DNA from: Caldisericota bacterium
GTDB lineage: Bacteria; Caldisericota; Caldisericia; Cryosericales; Cryosericaceae
Direction of reading: 5' to 3'
Length of the DNA stretch: 54,259 nucleotides
NCBI GenBank assembly: GCA_030652945.1
Contig: JAUSAI010000100.1
Location: forward strand, 1 to 54,259
Made by a program: the position numbers and the translations under genes. Of this stretch, positions 50,001 to 54,259 are shown one piece after another. The notes beneath the pieces were generated by a model that worked only from the letters and a program-made list of their open reading frames with translations, did not search any database and was not told the origin of the DNA. The stretch's first letter is position 1, and each line of letters opens with the position of its first letter.

Positions 50001-50074
50001 CACTGAGCGTCGGAGTCACCCCCCATGACGTAGGATGTCACCCAGTAGAGGAATCGTTCGGTTGCATCAAGCAT
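47072..50074 (-). CDS. Type IVB secretion ATPase, DotO/IcmB (IncI TraU) type
   Basis: A 1,000-residue protein, the usual length for DotO/TraU. Walker A is VFAPTGSGKSFLMNML at about 490-505 and a Walker B-like KFLEYDEIHNAKG at about 806-818. VirB4-class ATPases energise assembly of the transfer channel at the cytoplasmic face of the inner membrane. In IncI plasmids it is needed for conjugation, and in Legionella for effector export. ATG 50074 overlaps the previous stop by 8 bp; a longer frame reaching 50185 lies in the preceding gene and is not used. It is the last clear secretion gene in the window. Confidence 0.85.
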   Translation of the reverse strand: MLDATERFLYWVTSYVMGGDSDAQCQLRAPIDEFTYVTDTNSLLTMYRVVGSKRLIGFTEFDDQSEALSKTLTGLLKSGTNGKQHSVLFGCRSNPDGGMPLLKQILGPSLATAQRFGADAEFLFRDRLEAMAPHCVDEIAVFGVMTHLVGLSPDEHKRWEQFKEKQFREFSKSGVVLDATLTQVPATPPPLLYSRHQAALLTLEEKLTNEGVGVKIMVDRLNCHQVASVMRTFLDAGSNHTNWRPQLISDMPAMVETQRSTRTLDLGLPMRLGRQIVTEKITEHFEDVEVCKRGKMYYASVTLDSCPQEELAMGFANLSTSIGRMIPYQVHFDLAPRGLDYNRAERMFSSFYGAAGDHNRSIKEGFDELMAMNNADDYVGALRAVFSTWAPTLSGCVDNASFLKSKIEGWGQCVATNESGEPGHTFLSSAPGYSRTIKAKYVPGPVSFISRMMPAFAPSSVWSSGQLVLFTPSGRPYPIMLGSTLQNYWGTLVFAPTGSGKSFLMNMLNAGALFTPGATDLPMVTLIDKGPSAKGVVDLAKAVLPPELSDQVVYWRPTPTDINYCVNPFDTQHGCDMPLSSDRDFLMALLGGIAHGLGPEGGKLIGRVIDVAYETYSRVAPMAKRWQWNTDVALSEKLAGVGIEFREDKPPRVWDVVDAFFDAGMVKESMEAQYYAMPLLGDLTRVLQDRRVLDIFGTAPSPTGEMMVKVFERNIISAANEYRLFSGVTRHKAHARFIVIDIDGMAASSQSEEGRRRFAMMMLFARRLGARHFFLHPEDLREVCPPRYLAYQLDRAQKIQEQLKFLEYDEIHNAKGIEAVQNLLQKDAREGRKYNVVGILSSQDLDDFPPDLVKNCYNFFVLGAGSAQAGKELKTTFDLTDSEVQTVMTECTRPGVLFGMFRTNRGLLSQLLYTKPGSREIWAYNTSATDMALRNELYLRMGVKKALGFLAHRFKSGTARVFIEDLKRNMSATTTSDESMTVVVINQLRTQIDEYLVSAQ

Positions 50075-50384
50075 GGCCACCCTCCCGAGCAACGCTGCGG
50101 TTGAAGTCTGGCACGAAAGCCGCAGAAACCTGGACCTCGCCCGCGCCGCGCCGGCGGCCCTCCTCGCGAAGGGCGTTGAATGCATCGACTTCGCCCAGGA
50201 TGTTCTCGACCGAGGGATTCAGGTCACGAGCCTTGATGAGGGCCTGGCCGACCACCATCACTCGCTTGAGCGGCGGCAACATCGGGAGATCATTGAAATC
50301 GGCAGCCATGCGCTCCATGAGCATGGCTGCGCGAGAGGTGCGGATGATGGCCTTCATCTGGTCAATGGCGATATGGTCGGTCAT
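50067..50384 (-). CDS. Small helical protein between secretion genes
   Basis: A 105-residue protein: all-helical, rich in Ala and Arg (AIIRTSRAAMLMERMAADFNDLP; MVVGQALIKARDL; NILGEVDAFNALREEGRRRG). Not recognised. ATG 50384 follows GAGAG; a TTG at 50408 is less likely. Its stop lies inside the DotO start, so it is translated with DotO and may be a chaperone-like partner (inference). There is no counterpart in the standard IncI gene order that I know. Confidence 0.5.
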   Translation of the reverse strand: MTDHIAIDQMKAIIRTSRAAMLMERMAADFNDLPMLPPLKRVMVVGQALIKARDLNPSVENILGEVDAFNALREEGRRRGAGEVQVSAAFVPDFNRSVAREGGHA

Positions 50385-50397
50385 GTTCTTCTCTCGG

Positions 50398-51675
50398 TTA
50401 TTGCTCAAGTGCTGCTACCAGCCCGTTTTCTTCGAAAATCGGCCGGAAACAGGGGTGGGCGATTTCGCCCTGCTCCGCAAAATTCAGGAGATCGGGCAGC
50501 TGGTCGCGCGGCACGTTCAGCAGCACCGACCCGTTGCCGTAGTAGGCGACATGGAACCCGCCCTGATAGGCTGCCAGCGCAAGCTGGAATGACATGGCGC
50601 GGTCAACAGCTCGCAGCCACACAGACCATGGCGGCAGCTGCAGTTCACCGCGGTTGCGATAGCTGTTGGCCAAAGCCTTCCAGTGCGCTTCTGCCACCAG
50701 GCCGGCGGAGACCGACAGCGAGAACAGCGGGTCGTTCGTGAGCATCTCCGGCAGCATCAGGCGCCGCGGCAGCTGACGGCTGCTGGCTGCCGTGTAGATG
50801 CCTTGGATGTTCACCCGGGCGTGGTCCTTCAACCACCGCAATTCGGGCTGGCTGATGCAGGTGCGCAGGGCTTGCTTCGATGAAGTGGTCGAGCCGTAGG
50901 AGCACAGCGCGGCCAGATCAGGGTCACGGCCCTGAAACTCGACCGTTCCCTCAACGATGCAGGGCCGTTCCGGATCCAGCGCCCGCTCCAGGGTGCAGTG
51001 AAACTTGGGATTGGTGCTCGCGCTCTCGTACGACCACTCACCCTCTGGAACTTGGGAGGCCAGCACCCGCTGGGCATACTCCAGCCGGTTGAAGCGCAGG
51101 GTTACGCTCACCGAGTTGGGGATGAATCGCTGGTGCCAGACAGGCGAGCTGGTCGTCTGCATGGCTGAGGACAGTGGCTCCATCATGGTCGACTGCACGC
51201 GAGGCGGCTGGACTTCCTGGTACAAAGTGTTGCGAATGCTCTCGACCAGGTTGAACGTCTTCAGGCGGGTGATCGGGTCCTGCCAGCCGTAGCTCTGCGT
51301 GGCGATCACCATGGCCTTGTGGATGGTCGGCGACAGGATGGTGCACGCCCGCTGAGCAAGGCTACCAAACCGGCCTTGTGATCCAACCGTCAGACCAAAG
51401 TCGCTGGCGATATGGCTGAGCTTGGAGACATAGTCGCTCGGGCGCATGTGATGCAGCCGCGACCACTTGTCACGAAACTCCTGGCTATCGGCCGAGCACA
51501 CCCAGATGCAGTCGCTCTGCAGGTCATGGGGTGAGTTGAACCGCATGGCCTCGCCATCCGGAAGGGATGCCCACCCGCTCTCACGGGAGTCATCAAAAAT
51601 CGCGACACCGAAGCGAGGCAGGATGACCCTCGGGATATTGGTGGTCCGAGAGCTTTCATCGCGTGTTTTGAGCAT
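50398..51675 (-). CDS. Unknown 425-residue protein within the type IVB operon
   Basis: Not recognised. Soluble, with no signal peptide or membrane span. The first third resembles a small alpha/beta domain (ILPRFGVAIFDDSRESGWASLPDG). The centre contains RAMFLPN-like SVTLRFNRLEYAQRVLASQ and many Arg and Gln residues. The last third is helical (MSFQLALAAYQGGFHVAYYG). It lies between DotN and DotO in an operon whose other genes keep Dot/Icm order, so it probably belongs to the machine or its DNA substrate handling. ATG 51675 overlaps the end of the DotN gene by 20 bp. Confidence 0.6.
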   Translation of the reverse strand: MLKTRDESSRTTNIPRVILPRFGVAIFDDSRESGWASLPDGEAMRFNSPHDLQSDCIWVCSADSQEFRDKWSRLHHMRPSDYVSKLSHIASDFGLTVGSQGRFGSLAQRACTILSPTIHKAMVIATQSYGWQDPITRLKTFNLVESIRNTLYQEVQPPRVQSTMMEPLSSAMQTTSSPVWHQRFIPNSVSVTLRFNRLEYAQRVLASQVPEGEWSYESASTNPKFHCTLERALDPERPCIVEGTVEFQGRDPDLAALCSYGSTTSSKQALRTCISQPELRWLKDHARVNIQGIYTAASSRQLPRRLMLPEMLTNDPLFSLSVSAGLVAEAHWKALANSYRNRGELQLPPWSVWLRAVDRAMSFQLALAAYQGGFHVAYYGNGSVLLNVPRDQLPDLLNFAEQGEIAHPCFRPIFEENGLVAALEQ

Positions 51676-52333
51676 GCTTGGTGGCCCCTTCCCAAAGCGA
51701 GAAGGGCAATGAGGTGAAATCGTCGAGGAACCTCCGTCCCTCGTTCTTCAGTACGTCCTCGCGGAACACCAGTCGCAGGTCCCCCAGGGTAGAACCTCGA
51801 TTGGCATATTCCTCAGGGGTAAGCTTCTCCATGGCGCCGGCGAAGTCGGCTGGGCGCACGGACCCGAAGGCCTCGCGCACAGGCTGCGAACGCTCTTCCA
51901 GCATCTTGTAGATCAGCTTGGCCGTCGCCTCTTCGGCCGGGTCGAGAAGGGCCACACCGATGGCCCTCTGCAACAGATTCAGATCCGATGGAGCCAGCTC
52001 AGGGACGGCTGCTATCACGGTCTTGGTCCGCAGGTTGTCGTGCGCGAACTGGTCCTGGCTGCCTGTCTGGCCAAGGTGGTGGTACGCGTGGCAAAGCGAA
52101 TCGGCCACAGCGAAGTTGTTCGCTTCGTTGTGGCCGTGATTGCCATCGAGGTGATGGCAATGGTTGTGCTTCGACGTGTACCCACAAAACCGGCAACGGT
52201 TTTCCTGAGCGGCCATCACGCGAGGCCGCACCGCCTTGTACTCCGCATCGGCACGCAGACGGGCATTGCTGTTGTTCCGAAACAGCGCCGGGTCCTGGAT
52301 GATGCCAACGAGGAGAGACAAGAACTTTTTCAA
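51656..52333 (-). CDS. DotN/IcmJ-like type IVB protein
   Basis: A 225-residue protein. CRFCGYTSKHNHCHHLDGNH near residues 45-64 and ADSLCHAYHHLGQ about 10 residues later give the Cys/His set of DotN/IcmJ, an HNH-like fold with a bound zinc. In Legionella DotN joins the coupling-protein complex. The C-terminal half is helical. TTG 52333 is used, with GAGG 7 bp upstream; no ATG gives a family-length product. Order and neighbours match IcmJ in the Dot/Icm operon. Confidence 0.75.
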   Translation of the reverse strand: MKKFLSLLVGIIQDPALFRNNSNARLRADAEYKAVRPRVMAAQENRCRFCGYTSKHNHCHHLDGNHGHNEANNFAVADSLCHAYHHLGQTGSQDQFAHDNLRTKTVIAAVPELAPSDLNLLQRAIGVALLDPAEEATAKLIYKMLEERSQPVREAFGSVRPADFAGAMEKLTPEEYANRGSTLGDLRLVFREDVLKNEGRRFLDDFTSLPFSLWEGATKHAQNTR

Positions 52334-52351
52334 GGTGCGGCCTCGTCGTGA

Positions 52352-52756
52352 TCAGTTCAGCTGACGGCCGATGTCGGACTCGGAACCGCCCAGGGTTTCG
52401 ACGATCTGCACGCCAACCCACGACAGGGCCATGCCCAGGCCACCGGCGGCGAGCTGGATGCCGATCTTTCCCCAGCCAATGTCATCGTTGCCACGGTCGT
52501 ACTTCTTGTACAGGCTGAAGCACGCACCCAGGATGAAGCCCAGACCGCCCAGAACACCGAGCAGGATCAACAGGCCGATGGCTGATTGGGCCAGCGTGTT
52601 CAGGTTTTGGAACCCGTTGATGAAGCCTTGCGCGAGCACAGGGGTCACCACCAGGAAAGGGCTCACACTGGCGCCCAGGCGGAAAGCCTGGTTGTACGAA
52701 TTCATCGTCGCAAAGACCTCGAGAAAATCGAGCTTGAGCTGTTTCGTCATTTTCAT
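52352..52756 (-). CDS. DotP/IcmD (IncI TraR)-like membrane protein
   Basis: A 134-residue protein with two hydrophobic regions, at about 60-80 (AIGLLILLGVLGGLGFILGACF) and about 100-120 (IGIQLAAGGLGMALSWVGVQIV), plus a moderately hydrophobic stretch at about 30-45. Small Gly-rich inner-membrane proteins in this place of the operon are IcmD/DotP and TraR. They are needed for channel function but poorly understood. ATG 52756 follows GGAG at 6-7 bp. Confidence 0.65.
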   Translation of the reverse strand: MKMTKQLKLDFLEVFATMNSYNQAFRLGASVSPFLVVTPVLAQGFINGFQNLNTLAQSAIGLLILLGVLGGLGFILGACFSLYKKYDRGNDDIGWGKIGIQLAAGGLGMALSWVGVQIVETLGGSESDIGRQLN

Positions 52757-52782
52757 GATCACTCCAAAGAAAGGAAAAAAAG

Positions 52783-53313
52783 TTAACTTCCACCCACAAA
52801 ACTACTGATCGCTCCTGATAGGTTGACAGCCAGTGCGCCTCCAATGAGGTGCCAGATGCCCTGCCAGAAAAGATCACCACCATTTCCCCCGGCACCTCCA
52901 CCGTTGGTTGCCTTTGCCCACAAGAGCAGACCCCTATATGCGCCTGCCCAACCGAGCATGACGACCCACAACAGAACAACCTCCATCACCTGGCGCCAGA
53001 GACCTGCACCTTCAGGCAGTGGCGCATAGGCCAGCACACCGCGGTAGTCCTCAATGGGGACACCAGTGATCAACAACGAAACATCCTCGACCGTGGAGCC
53101 GAATCGCAACAGCATTCCGCCAATCAGCAACCGCATCGCAATCGCCGCATAGCTGGATTCCTGGTCTCGGACGTCGCTGGACTTCTTGTAGATCGAAGCG
53201 ATCGCGGAGAAGAGCAGATACAGGCCGGTCAGGACCGACAGCGCTGTCAACAGAAACGGGATGAAGCTGTTGCCGAACGAAGTCGCGCCATTGAGGATTG
53301 ATTCGATGTTCAT
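52783..53313 (-). CDS. DotE/IcmC (IncI TraQ)-like membrane protein
   Basis: A 176-residue protein with several hydrophobic segments (FIPFLLTALSVLTGLYLLFSAI; AIAMRLLIGGMLL; VMEVVLLWVVMLGWAGAYRGLLLW; a final IWHLIGGALAVNLSGAISSFV). The late LFWQGIWHLIGGALAVN block is typical of TraQ/IcmC. A GlyAsn-rich stretch (ATNGGGAGGNGGDLFW) precedes it. Its ATG overlaps the previous stop as ATGA. IcmC and IcmD are similar to each other and sit in the inner membrane. Confidence 0.7.
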   Translation of the reverse strand: MNIESILNGATSFGNSFIPFLLTALSVLTGLYLLFSAIASIYKKSSDVRDQESSYAAIAMRLLIGGMLLRFGSTVEDVSLLITGVPIEDYRGVLAYAPLPEGAGLWRQVMEVVLLWVVMLGWAGAYRGLLLWAKATNGGGAGGNGGDLFWQGIWHLIGGALAVNLSGAISSFVGGS

Positions 53314-54259
53314 TTGCGCATCTCGCCCCGATCTGTCATGACGCGCCCCAGGGCGAACTGAACATCCGTGACTCGGGCGCCATCGATGAGATCACCCTTG
53401 GCTACGATGCGGACCTTGCCCGTCGCATCGCGAACCCAGGCCTGCTGGAATGAGCCATGTTTCGGCTCGATGGCCAGAAGGGTGTAGTTCAACAAGCGCC
53501 CCAGATCATTGGTGCCGTTCTGCGTCGCCACAGCGGCCCTTGGCGGCCTGGACCGAACAGCGCTGATGTACTCACGAGCGGGACGCTTGGCGACCTGGTT
53601 GCGAGCAGCCGGCCGTCTTTTCTGCACGGGGGCCTCGACTGCTGGCGACCTCAGTGCGGGTGTGGGCCTGGCGACCGGCGAAGCCACAGCGACGGCCACA
53701 GCAGGAGCGCTACCTGACACGACCGTAGGCTTGATTTCGGCCGGAGCGACAGTGATGGGGGCCACAGGCGTCTTGGCAACCGCGGCCAAAGGTGGCGCAA
53801 CTGTTGGGGTCGCTGGTGCTGCCACAGGTTGCTGAGGTACCGCAACGGCAACTCCTACCGGGTTGACCGCCGGCACCGCTTCAGGCGATGGACCAGTCAC
53901 CGTCACGAAAGGGGCAAGATCATCGTCCACAGGGGCACCGCCGTTACCGCTGTTGCTGATGGGCAGCGTTGATCCAGTCCCCGCTGTCTCAATGCCAGGC
54001 AGGCTCTGTTTTGGCTCGGCACTCAAGGCCGTGTCGATAAGGGACACACCGCCTGAGCGGGAAATCTCCCCGGTGGCGAAGAGCTTCTGGTAGAGCCCGT
54101 AGCCAACATAGCCCGCAGCACTCAAACCAGCGATGGCCACAACGATCAGAACCGGCAGGATCGAGCGCTTTTTCGCTGGCTTCGAAGAGTCTGTTGACTC
54201 AACATCCTCCGCATGCTCGCGGCGATCTTCGCCCGCACCGGTAAGGTCGATGACACCAT
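53310..54259 (-). CDS. DotF/IcmG (IncI TraP)-like protein, 5' end beyond window
   Basis: The minus-strand frame is still open at base 54259, so the start lies outside. Visible are a charged cytoplasmic N-terminal part, one membrane helix (SILPVLIVVAIAGLSAAGYVGYG), a long Pro/Ala/Val-rich periplasmic stretch of about 150 residues, and a C-terminal beta domain (HGSFQQAWVRDATGKVRIVAKGDLIDGARV...GRVMTDRGEMR). That layout and its position before DotE fit DotF/TraP, an inner-membrane component of the type IVB core. The low-complexity linker should span the periplasm. The stop overlaps DotE as ATGA. Confidence 0.7.
   Translation of the reverse strand, partial: GVIDLTGAGEDRREHAEDVESTDSSKPAKKRSILPVLIVVAIAGLSAAGYVGYGLYQKLFATGEISRSGGVSLIDTALSAEPKQSLPGIETAGTGSTLPISNSGNGGAPVDDDLAPFVTVTGPSPEAVPAVNPVGVAVAVPQQPVAAPATPTVAPPLAAVAKTPVAPITVAPAEIKPTVVSGSAPAVAVAVASPVARPTPALRSPAVEAPVQKRRPAARNQVAKRPAREYISAVRSRPPRAAVATQNGTNDLGRLLNYTLLAIEPKHGSFQQAWVRDATGKVRIVAKGDLIDGARVTDVQFALGRVMTDRGEMRK

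Overview
The window is GC-rich, gene-dense DNA from a large conjugative element (a plasmid or an integrative conjugative element) of a proteobacterium. Family content and codon use suggest Betaproteobacteria, Burkholderiales/Comamonadaceae-like, but this is inference: no chromosomal marker, rRNA, tRNA, replication initiator or relaxase was found. The strongest anchor is the right end. There a minus-strand operon carries a type IVB (Dot/Icm or IncI Tra-like, MPF_I) secretion gene run in the canonical order IcmG/DotF, IcmC/DotE, IcmD/DotP, IcmJ/DotN, IcmB/DotO, with two extra genes between DotN and DotO.

Layout. 1-585: 3' end of a KfrA/TnpT-like coiled-coil gene. 586-1368: a control region with an iteron-like repeat family and two palindromes. 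1369-5610: a plus-strand row of small phage/plasmid-type genes (NinX-like, A1S_2505-like, a full KfrA-like protein, a DUF7673-like protein). 5653-9788: apparent cargo, a single-chain restriction-methylation enzyme and a TPR-like protein of lower GC. 9919-12300: a minus-strand group with a lytic transglycosylase. 12424-17506: a winged-helix regulator, a 1,101-residue protein I cannot assign, and a tyrosine recombinase. 17521-25680: a minus-strand cluster whose first seven genes are overlapping or nearly so (DNA methyltransferase, AAA+ ATPase, Cys-rich protein, unknown, two TIM-barrel-like proteins, HELGH metallopeptidase), followed by ASCH-like and GIY-YIG genes. 25814-28533: ATP-grasp and DsbG-like genes flanked by a duplicated gene start. 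28463-37348: a HerA-like ATPase, a C5-cytosine methyltransferase and many small unknowns. 37434-43761: a Fic-like protein, a DUF192 protein, a polyvalent/zincin fusion, a repeat-containing DNA-binding candidate and a RecG-like helicase. 43779-54259: a chain of coupled unknown genes downstream of the type IVB secretion operon.

How it works together (inference). The right end builds the transfer channel. The lytic transglycosylase opens the cell wall and the DsbG-like protein could fold periplasmic transfer proteins. KfrA-like proteins, the RecG-like helicase, the HerA-like ATPase and the recombinase handle the element's DNA. Three methyltransferases could protect it after entry into new hosts. 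Six intergenic promoter regions share a TTTGCG element, several as dyads, which suggests one element-wide regulator; several regulators start almost on their -10 box and may be leaderless. The best candidates for an undescribed system are the seven-gene coupled operon at 25680-19089 and the regulator, giant protein and recombinase unit at 12424-17506.
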